Source: Streptomyces sp. NBC_00335
Lineage (GTDB): Bacteria; Actinomycetota; Actinomycetes; Streptomycetales; Streptomycetaceae
DNA: 64,000 nucleotides
Direction of reading: 5' to 3'
Assembly: GCF_036127095.1 (NCBI RefSeq)
Contig: NZ_CP108006.1
Coordinates: 4,402,001-4,466,000 of the forward strand
Position numbers and translations under genes: made by a program. This document shows, in pieces, positions 44,923 through 52,467 of this stretch. Within the stretch, counting starts at the first letter, position 1. Each line of letters opens with the position of its first letter. The notes under the pieces are model-generated. The model searched no databases. It saw only the letters and a list, made by a program, of their open reading frames with translations, and was not told the origin of the DNA.

Positions 44923-44950
44923 CCTGTACGAAACCACAGGCGACTGTCAA
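44923..44950 (-). promoter_or_regulatory. Promoter of the leader peptide/sulfatase transcript
   Basis: Minus strand: -35 TTGACA (44945-44950, perfect consensus), 16-nt spacer, -10 TACAGG (44923-44928). The +1 would fall at about 44914-44917, directly at the leader ATG. Confidence 0.65.
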
Positions 44951-45024
44951 CCAGGGCAATCCGGATATTGAGACGAACAGGTTTCGTCACCCTGCGTGCT
45001 GTGACATTTCCCGGGCATCCCCAA

Positions 45025-45054
45025 TTCGGACCAGTGGTCGATCTCGCCTACACT
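45025..45054 (+). promoter_or_regulatory. Promoter of purF
   Basis: -35 TTCGGA (45025-45030), 18-nt spacer, -10 TACACT (45049-45054), then 7 nt to the GTG. A leaderless purF mRNA is implied. The promoter is divergent from the sulfatase-leader promoter, 75 bp away. Confidence 0.55.
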
Positions 45055-45061
45055 CGGGGGC

Positions 45062-46579
45062 GTGCCTCGTGGTGATGGACGACTCAACCACGACCTGCTC
45101 CCCGGCGAAAAGGGCCCCCAGGACGCTTGCGGCGTCTTCGGTGTCTGGGCTCCGGGTGAAGAGGTCGCCAAGCTCACCTACTTCGGACTGTATGCACTAC
45201 AGCACCGCGGACAAGAGTCCGCGGGTATCGCTGTGAGCAACGGTTCCCAGATCCTCGTCTTCAAGGACATGGGCCTCGTTTCCCAAGTCTTCGACGAAAC
45301 CTCTCTCGGCTCGCTCCAGGGTCATATCGCGGTCGGTCACGCCCGCTACTCGACCACTGGTGCCTCCGTCTGGGAGAACGCTCAGCCGACCTTCCGTGCG
45401 ACCGCCCACGGCTCCATTGCCCTGGGTCACAACGGCAACCTGGTGAACACCGCCGAGTTGGCCGAGATGGTCGCCGACCTCCCCCGTCAGGACGGCCGCG
45501 CCACCCAGGTGGCGGCCACCAACGACACCGACCTGGTCACCGCCCTCCTGGCCGGCCAGACGGACGACGACGGCAAGCCCCTGACCATCGAGGAGTCGGC
45601 CACCAAGGTCCTCCCGAAGGTGAAGGGCGCCTTCTCGCTCGTCTTCATGGACGAGGGAACGCTCTACACCGCCCGTGACCCGCAGGGCATCCGCCCGCTG
45701 GTCCTCGGCCGCCTGGAGCGCGGCTGGGTGGTGGCGAGCGAGACCGCCGCCCTCGACATCTGCGGCGCCAGCTTCGTCCGCGAGGTCGAGCCGGGCGAGC
45801 TGATCGCGATCGACGAGAACGGTCTGCGGACCTCTCGTTTCGCGGAAGCAAAGCCCAAGGGCTGTGTCTTCGAGTACGTCTACCTGGCGCGCCCGGACAC
45901 CGACATCGCCGGCCGGAACGTCTACCTCTCGCGTGTCGAGATGGGACGGCGCCTGGCCAAGGAAGCCCCGGCCGAGGCCGACCTGGTGATATCGACGCCG
46001 GAATCGGGCACGCCCGCCGCCGTCGGCTACGCCGAGGCCAGCGGGATCCCGTACGGCGTGGGCCTGGTCAAGAACGCCTACGTGGGCCGGACCTTCATCC
46101 AGCCCTCGCAGACGATCCGCCAGCTCGGCATCCGCCTCAAGCTCAACCCCCTCAAGGAAGTCATCCGGGGCAAGCGCCTGGTGGTCGTGGACGACTCGAT
46201 CGTCCGCGGCAACACCCAGCGCGCCCTGGTCAAGATGCTCCGCGAGGCCGGCGCGGCGGAGGTCCACATCCGGATCTCCTCGCCGCCGGTGAAGTGGCCG
46301 TGCTTCTTCGGCATCGACTTCGCCACCCGGGCCGAGCTGATCGCCAACGGCATGTCGGTCGACGAGATCGCCACGTCGCTGGGTGCGGACTCGCTCTCGT
46401 ACATCTCGCTCGACTCGATGATCGAGGCGACGACCATCCAGAAGCCCAACCTCTGCCGTGCCTGCTTCGACGGCGTGTACCCCATGGAACTGCCTGACCC
46501 GCAGCTCCTGGGCAAGCAGCTCCTGGAGACGGAGCTGGCCGGCGGCACCGACGCCGCCGACGCCCTCCGGCGCCCGTAG
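45062..46579 (+). CDS. purF: Amidophosphoribosyltransferase
   Basis: First committed step of purine synthesis: PRPP plus glutamine gives 5-phosphoribosylamine. The 505-aa protein starts with a propeptide that is cut to expose the catalytic cysteine in DACGVFGVW. The glutaminase half has YFGLYALQHRGQESAGIAV and ARYSTTG; the transferase half has the PRPP loop VVVDDSIVRGNT. Cysteines CRACFDGVYP near the end belong to the Bacillus-type [4Fe-4S] set. GTG start 7 nt after a -10 box. Confidence 0.98.
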   Translation: MPRGDGRLNHDLLPGEKGPQDACGVFGVWAPGEEVAKLTYFGLYALQHRGQESAGIAVSNGSQILVFKDMGLVSQVFDETSLGSLQGHIAVGHARYSTTGASVWENAQPTFRATAHGSIALGHNGNLVNTAELAEMVADLPRQDGRATQVAATNDTDLVTALLAGQTDDDGKPLTIEESATKVLPKVKGAFSLVFMDEGTLYTARDPQGIRPLVLGRLERGWVVASETAALDICGASFVREVEPGELIAIDENGLRTSRFAEAKPKGCVFEYVYLARPDTDIAGRNVYLSRVEMGRRLAKEAPAEADLVISTPESGTPAAVGYAEASGIPYGVGLVKNAYVGRTFIQPSQTIRQLGIRLKLNPLKEVIRGKRLVVVDDSIVRGNTQRALVKMLREAGAAEVHIRISSPPVKWPCFFGIDFATRAELIANGMSVDEIATSLGADSLSYISLDSMIEATTIQKPNLCRACFDGVYPMELPDPQLLGKQLLETELAGGTDAADALRRP

Positions 46580-46597
46580 GGCCCGAGGCAGCGCCAC

Positions 46598-46627
46598 GGT
46601 CCGCGGGCTCGTCAGAGCCCGCGGACC
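46598..46627 (+). terminator. Strong hairpin after purF
   Basis: A 13-bp perfect stem (46598-46610 with 46615-46627) and GTCA loop, 19 nt after the stop. No T-run. A second hairpin, 46668-46675 with 46697-46704, lies 37 nt before purM. Confidence 0.7.
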
Positions 46628-46740
46628 GGGCCCCCTCCCCTCTCCCCCCTCATCCTGCTCAACCTGCGCGAGGCCTTCTCTTTCAGGCTTTTCCGGGGCC
46701 TCGCACCACTCGCAGCAACGACACGAAAGCTCTCCCTGTC

Positions 46741-47811
46741 ATGACAGAGAAGACCACCGGTGCCAGCTACGCAGCCGCGGGCGTGGACATCGACGCGGGA
46801 GACCGCGCCGTCGAGCTGATGAAGGAGTGGGTGAAGAAGACGCAGCGCCCCGAGGTCCTCGGCGGCCTCGGCGGTTTCGCCGGCCTCTTCGACGCCTCCG
46901 CCCTCAAGCGCTACGAGCGCCCCCTGCTCGCCTCCGCCACCGACGGCGTCGGCACCAAGGTGGACATCGCCCGCCGCATGGGCGTGTACGACACCATCGG
47001 CCACGACCTCGTCGCGATGGTCATGGACGACATCGTCGTCTGCGGCGCCGAGCCGCTCTTCATGACCGACTACATCTGCGTCGGCAAGGTCCACCCCGAG
47101 CGCGTCGCGGCCATCGTCAAGGGCATCGCCGAGGGCTGCGTCCTCGCCGGCTGCGCCCTGGTCGGCGGCGAGACCGCCGAACACCCCGGCCTGCTGGGCC
47201 CGGACGACTTCGACGTGGCGGGCGCGGGCACCGGCGTGGTCGAGTACGACCGTCTGCTGGGCGCCGAGCGCATCCGTACGGGCGACGCCGTCATCGCGAT
47301 GGCGTCCTCCGGTCTTCACTCGAACGGGTACTCGCTGGTCCGCCACGTCCTCTTCGACCGGGCCGGAATGTCCCTGGAGGGCCACGTCGAGGAGCTCGGC
47401 CGGACCCTCGGCGAGGAGCTGCTGGAGCCCACGAAGATCTACTCGCTGGACTGCATGGCACTCACCCGTACGGCCGACGTGCACGCGTACTCCCACATCA
47501 CGGGCGGCGGCCTCGCGGCCAACCTCGCCCGGGTGATCCCGGACCACCTGCACGCCACGGTCGACCGCTCGACCTGGACCCCCGGTGCGATCTTCGACCT
47601 GGTCGGCAAGGCCGGGCAGGTGGAGCGCCTGGAGCTGGAGAAGACCCTGAACATGGGCGTCGGCATGATGGCCGTGGTCCCGCAGGAGTCGGTGGACGTG
47701 GCCCTGACCGCCTTGGCCGACCGGGGCGTCGACGCCTGGGTCGCGGGAGAGATCCTGGACCGCGGCGACCACACCGAGGGCGCGACGATGACCGGTGACT
47801 ACGCGGGCTGA
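46741..47811 (+). CDS. purM: Phosphoribosylformylglycinamidine cyclo-ligase (AIR synthetase)
   Basis: ATP-dependent ring closure of FGAM to AIR. The 356-aa length is normal. Motifs: ATDGVGTKVDIARRMG, DHDLVAMVMDDIVVCGAEPLFMTDY-type block, GGETAEHPGL and the C-terminal HITGGGLAANLARVIP. It follows purF by 161 nt, with two hairpins between, so it may be read through from purF or have its own promoter. No Shine-Dalgarno is visible before the ATG. Confidence 0.98.
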   Translation: MTEKTTGASYAAAGVDIDAGDRAVELMKEWVKKTQRPEVLGGLGGFAGLFDASALKRYERPLLASATDGVGTKVDIARRMGVYDTIGHDLVAMVMDDIVVCGAEPLFMTDYICVGKVHPERVAAIVKGIAEGCVLAGCALVGGETAEHPGLLGPDDFDVAGAGTGVVEYDRLLGAERIRTGDAVIAMASSGLHSNGYSLVRHVLFDRAGMSLEGHVEELGRTLGEELLEPTKIYSLDCMALTRTADVHAYSHITGGGLAANLARVIPDHLHATVDRSTWTPGAIFDLVGKAGQVERLELEKTLNMGVGMMAVVPQESVDVALTALADRGVDAWVAGEILDRGDHTEGATMTGDYAG

Positions 47812-47858
47812 CCGTCTCGGGGAGCCGGCCACCACCGGCTCCCACCTGCGCGAACAGC

Positions 47859-47901
47859 ACGGAAACCCGGCCCGGGGCGATGCCCTGGACCGGGTTTCCG
47901 T
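47859..47901. terminator. Bidirectional terminator between purM and the DUF3073 gene
   Basis: A 12-bp perfect outer stem (47859-47870 with 47890-47901) lies between convergent genes. Confidence 0.8.
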
Positions 47902-47974
47902 ACATATGAAGCTGTGTGCCGCTGCTGAGGAAGAGGATCAGCGCACCGCGAGGAGTCCGACGCCGAATGGCGCG

Positions 47975-48241
47975 TCAAGCACCGCGACGGTAGACGGACG
48001 GACCGGACTCTTCGTCCTCGTCCTCGTCATCGCTGTTGTAGCGCTCCGCGTACTTGGCGTACGGGTCGTCCTCGTCATCATCATCAAGCTCGTCATCGAC
48101 GACCGGCTCGCTGACAGGCAGCGGTTCCGTGTGCGATGCGCCCAGCTCATTGGCCAGACGCGACAAGTCAGTCCCGCCGCTGCTGTACTTCAGCTGGCGG
48201 GCGACCTTCGTCTGCTTGGCCTTTGCCCGGCCGCGCCCCAT
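47975..48241 (-). CDS. DUF3073 protein, 88 aa
   Basis: A small conserved actinobacterial protein. The basic N-terminus MGRGRAKAKQTKVARQLKYSS is followed by a variable segment and an acidic tail (DDELDDDDEDDPYAKYAERY) ending SGPSVYRRGA. The charge split suggests interaction with nucleic acid or ribosome plus a partner, but no function is established. GAGGGGG lies about 8 nt before the ATG. The upstream spacer 48242-48563 contains no gene. Confidence 0.92.
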   Translation of the reverse strand: MGRGRAKAKQTKVARQLKYSSGGTDLSRLANELGASHTEPLPVSEPVVDDELDDDDEDDPYAKYAERYNSDDEDEDEESGPSVYRRGA

Positions 48242-48563
48242 GGCTCGACCCCCTCGGTGACGGGGCTCGACGGCCCCAGAGTCTGACACGCGTTCATGGT
48301 TCGGAGCGGGCTCTCCGTGGAGAGACCGTCCGTAGGGGTTTAACGGTACCTGCTTCCGCGGCCATACGGTACGCCGCCCGCATGACGCGCCCCGGTGCAG
48401 TACCAACAAGGCGCCCCGTCCCCGCTGGTCAGCTGCGATTTTAGCCGTTTCCTGACGGACGACCCGCCGAAGCGCAGTGAGTTCCGTCTCGCTGCGCCCC
48501 GGCGGGCCGCCCCAGAGGCGCCGTAAGGGCCCCGTGAGGGCCCCGTGAGGACCCCCGTGAGGG
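48242..48563. other. Spacer between the DUF3073 gene and vdh
   Basis: 322 bp with no supported gene. It holds the promoter of the DUF3073 gene and, just after vdh, an 11-12-bp tandem repeat (48527-48560, three units of GGGCCCCGTGA type) that could slow or end vdh transcription. Confidence 0.5.
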
Positions 48564-49661
48564 TCAGACCGCGCGCGCCGCGCTACGGGCGTCCGCCATG
48601 CGCTGCTCGGCGATGCGGTCGGCTGCCGCGGCCGGCGGGATCCCGTCCGACTTCGCACGTGCGAAGATCTCCAGCGTGGTGTCGAAGATCTTCGTGGCCT
48701 TGGCCTTGCAGCGGTCGAAGTCGAAGCCGCGCAGCTCGTCGGCGACCTGGATGACCCCGCCCGCGTTGACCACGTAGTCCGGCGCGTAGAGGATCCCGCG
48801 GTCCGCGAGGTCCTTCTCGATGCCGGGGTGGGCGAGCTGGTTGTTCGCCGCACCGCAGACGATCTTGGCGGTGAGGGCGGGCACCGAGTCGTCGTTCAGG
48901 GCCCCGCCGAGCGCGCAGGGGGCGTAGATGTCCAGGCCCTCCACGCGGATCAGCGCCTCGGTGTCGGCGACGGCGGTCACCTTGCCCGGGTGCTTGTCCA
49001 GGATGCGCTGCACGGACTCGGTGCGGACGTCCGTGATGACGACCTCGGCGCCGTCCTCCAGCAGGTGCTCGACCAGGTGGTGGCCGACCTTGCCGACGCC
49101 CGCGACGCCGACCTTGCGGCCGCGCAGGGTCGGGTCGCCCCACACGTGCTGGGCGCTGGCGCGCATGCCCTGGAAGACGCCGAAGGCGGTGAGGACCGAG
49201 GAGTCGCCGGCGCCGCCGTTCTCGGGGGAGCGGCCGGTCGCCCAGCGGGTCTCGCGGGCCACGACGTCCATGTCGGCCACGTAGGTGCCGACGTCGCAGG
49301 CGGTCACGTAGCGGCCGCCGAGGGACTCCACGAACCGGCCGTAGGCCAGCAGCAGTTCCTCGGACTTCAGGGCGTCCGGGTCGCCGATGATGACGGCCTT
49401 GCCGCCGCCGAGGTCGAGCCCGGCGAGCGCGTTCTTGTACGACATGCCGCGCGAGAGGTTCAGCGCGTCGAGGACGGCCTCCTCGTCCGAGGCGTACGCG
49501 TGGAACCGCGTACCGCCGAGGGCGGGGCCCAGGGCGGTGGAGTGGATCGCGATGACGGCCTTCAGGCCGGAGGCTCGGTCCTGGCACAGCACGACTTGCT
49601 CGTGGCCGCCCTGTTCACTGCGGAACAGGGTGTGCAGGACGCCGTCGGTCATTTCGGTCAC
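48564..49661 (-). CDS. vdh: Valine (branched-chain amino acid) dehydrogenase
   Basis: NAD-dependent oxidative deamination of valine (and leucine, isoleucine) to the oxo-acid, feeding branched-chain and short acyl-CoA precursors of polyketides in Streptomyces. The 365-aa Glu/Leu/Phe/Val dehydrogenase has the catalytic-lysine block [37 protein letters not shown] and the Rossmann loop [17 protein letters not shown] chose the GTG at 49661 because GGGAG lies 8 nt upstream; an ATG at 49676 adds five residues without a ribosome-binding site. Confidence 0.96.
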   Translation of the reverse strand: MTEMTDGVLHTLFRSEQGGHEQVVLCQDRASGLKAVIAIHSTALGPALGGTRFHAYASDEEAVLDALNLSRGMSYKNALAGLDLGGGKAVIIGDPDALKSEELLLAYGRFVESLGGRYVTACDVGTYVADMDVVARETRWATGRSPENGGAGDSSVLTAFGVFQGMRASAQHVWGDPTLRGRKVGVAGVGKVGHHLVEHLLEDGAEVVITDVRTESVQRILDKHPGKVTAVADTEALIRVEGLDIYAPCALGGALNDDSVPALTAKIVCGAANNQLAHPGIEKDLADRGILYAPDYVVNAGGVIQVADELRGFDFDRCKAKATKIFDTTLEIFARAKSDGIPPAAAADRIAEQRMADARSAARAV

Positions 49662-49820
49662 GGTGGTGACTCCCATGGATGAGATGCGGCGGGAAAGACG
49701 CCCACCCTGCGGGTGGGGGAGGGCGTGCTGGGAGCAGCGTAAGACCTGCCGGGCCCCGTGTTCCCCCGTGTCCGGAGATCGGGACGTTCCGGGTCGGCGG
49801 CCCGGGGTGGCGGGCGGGGT

Positions 49821-49853
49821 GCGACCGGGCTGCGACCGGGCTGCGACCGGGCT
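49821..49853 (+). repeat. 11-bp tandem repeat upstream of the 284-aa gene
   Basis: Three perfect units of GCGACCGGGCT plus a partial fourth, in the spacer between divergent vdh and the gene at 49915. Probably replication slippage; could affect vdh promoter spacing. Confidence 0.7.
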
Positions 49854-49914
49854 GCGGGCGGGGCCGCGGGCCGCCGTCGGAGTAGCGCCGGGCGGGGCGG
49901 GGGAGTACGAGAGC

Positions 49915-50769
49915 GTGAGCGAATCCCCCGATCCCCGGCTGCCGTCCGCCCGCTCGGCCCCCGCCGTCCCCTACGCCTCCTACCTGCGCGTCTACGAGCC
50001 GCTGACGGCCTTCCCGGAGCCGGAGCGCACCCACTGGGCCGACTACGCCCGGCGCGGGGCCACCCCGACGGCCCAGGACGAACTGCGACGGTCGCTCGTG
50101 GACTTGGTGCGGGTGCCCGTGGTCGGGGTCCCGGCGCACGAGAGCGCGGACGCCTTCACCGCCGAGGTCGACGGGGTCCTGCTGGTCTGCCCCTGGCGGA
50201 CGAGGCTGCGCGGCTGGCTCGCGCTCCAGGAGCTGGTGGCCGAGTTCCCGCTCCCGGTGCTCGACGCCGCCCTGCCCGCGGCCGCCCGCCGCCGCGCGGC
50301 CGAGGAGTACGAGGCCTGGCGCGGGCGGAACCCCGATGCGCGGCCGTGGATCCGTACAGGGGTCTGGCAGGTGCCGCTGCGCTGGTTCGTGCTGGTGTCC
50401 GACGAGGAACGGGAGTACGTGTCGGGCGAGGCGCTGCGCTACCGGACGCCGATGGTGCAGGCACGGCGCCGGCTCGCGCGGGGGCTGCGGACCCTGCGGG
50501 AGGCGGAGGGGTACGGGATGCTCGCCGACGGGCTGGTGGAGGTCGGGAGCTGGCTGGAGGAGTTCCACCCCCGCTCGATGGTGGAGCTCGACTACGGCGG
50601 GCTGCTGCATGCCCTGCCGGCCGACCGGCTGGAGGCCGACCACTCGGCCGCGGACCTGGCGGCGGGGCTCGCGGCCCTGCGGGCCGGGGACCGGGACGGG
50701 GCGGCGGGGACGTACGGGGCCCTGGCGGAGCGGTGGCGGGCGGTCCGGGAGAGACTCTTCGCCAACTGA
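49915..50769 (+). CDS. Conserved Streptomyces protein of unknown function, 284 aa
   Basis: Not recognised. Cytoplasmic, no signal or membrane helix. It begins [42 protein letters not shown] and contains [22 protein letters not shown] and a C-terminal helical part ([44 protein letters not shown]). The gene sits between vdh and bldC in the conserved order, which argues it is real. GTG at 49915 is preceded by GGGGGAG. Confidence 0.82.
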   Translation: MSESPDPRLPSARSAPAVPYASYLRVYEPLTAFPEPERTHWADYARRGATPTAQDELRRSLVDLVRVPVVGVPAHESADAFTAEVDGVLLVCPWRTRLRGWLALQELVAEFPLPVLDAALPAAARRRAAEEYEAWRGRNPDARPWIRTGVWQVPLRWFVLVSDEEREYVSGEALRYRTPMVQARRRLARGLRTLREAEGYGMLADGLVEVGSWLEEFHPRSMVELDYGGLLHALPADRLEADHSAADLAAGLAALRAGDRDGAAGTYGALAERWRAVRERLFAN

Positions 50770-51357
50770 GAGGTTCGGTTCCGAATCCGGTCGGAGTGAC
50801 CTGCGCGACCCGAGTAGCGACTCCGGAGGCGGTTGTCCATCCGCCGATCGGCCGAGCACGGACGAGAACGTCCAGCTCAAGGCCGTGATGCCCTCTTTTG
50901 GGTCTTTGTTCCGGGACCTACGTCCCGATACGGGCCATTGGTCCAAGGGTGACGGACCGCACTTTCTACACCCTTGCGCCCTTCCCCTACCCTCGTGCCA
51001 AAATAGGACAAGGAGTCCGGGGAGGGTTCCTTCCGTCCAACTAAGGGCGGAATGCTCGGTATTGCACTCTACGGGGGGTCTGACGACTCCTGATCGCTCT
51101 GTGACTGATCGTCACAGTGGGGTGACTGTCCGTTATGGGACGGTCCATCGGCTTCCGCCGCTGATGAACACCTCGGAGGGCAATTCCATCGGTTTGGCCG
51201 TCGAGGCTGGACGGATGGTGTAGTTGTAGTGCCGAGGACAAGCCGTTCGTCCTATAACCGACTCGGCCCGCGTATGTCCATTTCGGGCAACGTGGGCCAA
51301 GGTGCAGAATTTAGAGGAAAGAACCGAGATGGTTCGGTTCTCCCGAGGAGGCCGCTC
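50770..51357. other. Long upstream region of bldC
   Basis: 588 bp with no gene I can support. It contains a small hairpin GGGAC/GTCCC near 50917-50930, a perfect palindrome at 51099-51117, and AACCGA/TCGGTT around 51322-51339 just before the bldC ribosome-binding site. A long regulatory leader is likely for this developmental gene. Confidence 0.5.
51099..51117. promoter_or_regulatory. Palindromic operator candidate upstream of bldC
   Basis: CTGTGAC-TGATC-GTCACAG, a perfect 7-bp inverted repeat with 5-nt centre, 240 nt before bldC. Looks like a dimeric-regulator site. The Crp motif of Streptomyces has one fewer base between half-sites, so it is not a clean match. Confidence 0.45.
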
Positions 51358-51564
51358 ATGACCGCTCGCACCCCTGATGCCGAGCCGCTGCTGACCCCGG
51401 CTGAGGTTGCCACGATGTTCCGCGTGGACCCGAAGACGGTCACCCGTTGGGCCAAGGCTGGCAAGCTCACGTCCATCCGCACCCTGGGTGGACACCGCCG
51501 CTACCGCGAGGCTGAGGTCCGCGCACTGCTTGCGGGAATTCCGCAGCAGCGCAGCGAGGCCTGA
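51358..51564 (+). CDS. bldC: Developmental regulator BldC
   Basis: A 68-aa MerR-like DNA-binding protein that delays entry into sporulation in Streptomyces by binding cooperatively to tandem direct repeats. The sequence LLTPAEVATMFRVDPKTVTRWAKAGKLTSIRTLGGHRRYREAEVRALL is the winged helix-turn-helix; length and sequence are exactly those of BldC. AGGAGG lies 8 nt upstream of the ATG. Flanked by its usual neighbours (the 284-aa gene and, beyond a tRNA, hrpA). Confidence 0.98.
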   Translation: MTARTPDAEPLLTPAEVATMFRVDPKTVTRWAKAGKLTSIRTLGGHRRYREAEVRALLAGIPQQRSEA

Positions 51565-51673
51565 GGTTCCGCAGCACCACTTATTGCCGGGTCTATATCG
51601 GGTCCCCCAATCCGATGAGATCCACAGAGCTTTGAAACGACCGGACCTGCCCCAACAGGTTCATCAGTCGTTC

Positions 51674-51714
51674 GATCGCGCTGGACTCCGCCGGGTCCAG
51701 CGCGATCTTTTTTT
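51674..51714 (+). terminator. Terminator downstream of bldC
   Basis: A 13-bp perfect stem (51674-51686 with 51695-51707), 8-nt loop and seven T residues. One of the strongest intrinsic terminators in the window, 110 nt after the stop. Confidence 0.92.
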
Positions 51715-52280
51715 ATGCCCTGGTCAGGGGGTTATCGAGCTGGTGTGCGGAGCCGCCGGGGGTGGGTGCAATGGCACATATAAAATCGAGTGGACGTATG
51801 AGTGCCATAAAAGCGTGCGTCTCAAAAACACATGGGGTGACTCCCGTCACAGATGATCACTCTTGTGGATCAGGCAATGCACCCCGTAAAGGGACGTGCC
51901 GCACAGAGCGCATCATCCGGACGGGCGATGTCGCGGCCGCCACGCGACGGTGGGGTCGGAGGGGTCGCGGACGGCGGCGAGGCGGTGGCCAGGCGCGGCC
52001 GAGCGGTGGCGAGGCGCGGCCGGGCGGTGGCCGGGCGGAGCGGTCCGGGTTTCTCCGGCGGCCCCGCACGGGGCTCCAGGCGCCTCCCAGCGCGCCGTGA
52101 AGGGCCTGCTGGGGGTTCTGGGGCCGGCTGGGCCCAATCGGGCCCGTGAGGCGCCCTGGTGGGCCGTTCGGCCCAACGGGCCCGTGCGGCGGTCGGTGGA
52201 CCGGCCGGCACCTCGGGCCGTACGTCGCCCCGCACTTCGGTGCCGAAGTGCCCCCTCGGTGCCATCCGGCCCCGGAAACG
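51715..52280. other. Gene-poor region with an AT-rich island
   Basis: No supported gene. 51768-51840 is unusually AT-rich and contains ATGGCAC/GTGCCAT (51771-51777 with 51802-51808) inside a larger GGGTGCA/TGCACCC pairing (51764-51770 with 51878-51884). 51979-52038 is a 21-22-bp imperfect tandem repeat. It may be a structured RNA or the scar of an inserted element near the tRNA. Confidence 0.45.
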
Positions 52281-52318
52281 CGTCAGGGCCCGCATCCCTG
52301 GGGATGCGGGCCCTGACG
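52281..52318 (-). terminator. Terminator downstream of tRNA-Asp copy 1
   Basis: A 17-bp perfect stem (52281-52297 with 52302-52318), 6 nt from the tRNA 3' end, followed on the minus strand by TTTCC. Confidence 0.85.
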
Positions 52319-52324
52319 ATCTTG

Positions 52325-52398
52325 CGAACCTGACGGGACTTGAACCCGCGACCTCCACCTTGACAGGGTGGCGAGCTAACCAACTGCTCCACAGGTCC
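52325..52398 (-). tRNA. tRNA-Asp (anticodon GUC), copy 1
   Basis: A 74-nt tRNA: acceptor GGACCTG/CAGGTTC (one G-U pair), discriminator G, anticodon loop CTGTCAA, T-arm GCGGGTTCAAGTCCCGT. Identical to the copy at 58873-58946. Confidence 0.95.
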
Positions 52399-52467
52399 TT
52401 GATTTGCGGCCGCTGGGCGGCTGCGAATCAGACTGTACCGCAGCTCAGGGGGTGCAGTCGAACTCGA

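Noticed and set aside
44866..45075. 69-aa plus-strand frame between the sulfatase leader and purF
   Set aside because: It is antisense to the leader peptide, crosses the purF promoter and start, and has no ribosome-binding site.
51099..51117. Crp binding site
   Set aside because: The half-sites are one base too far apart for the Crp motif, so only a generic operator is reported.
51715..52324. Integrated element at tRNA-Asp
   Set aside because: No integrase, replication or transfer gene and no duplicated tRNA 3' end as an att site at the far side; at most a scar.
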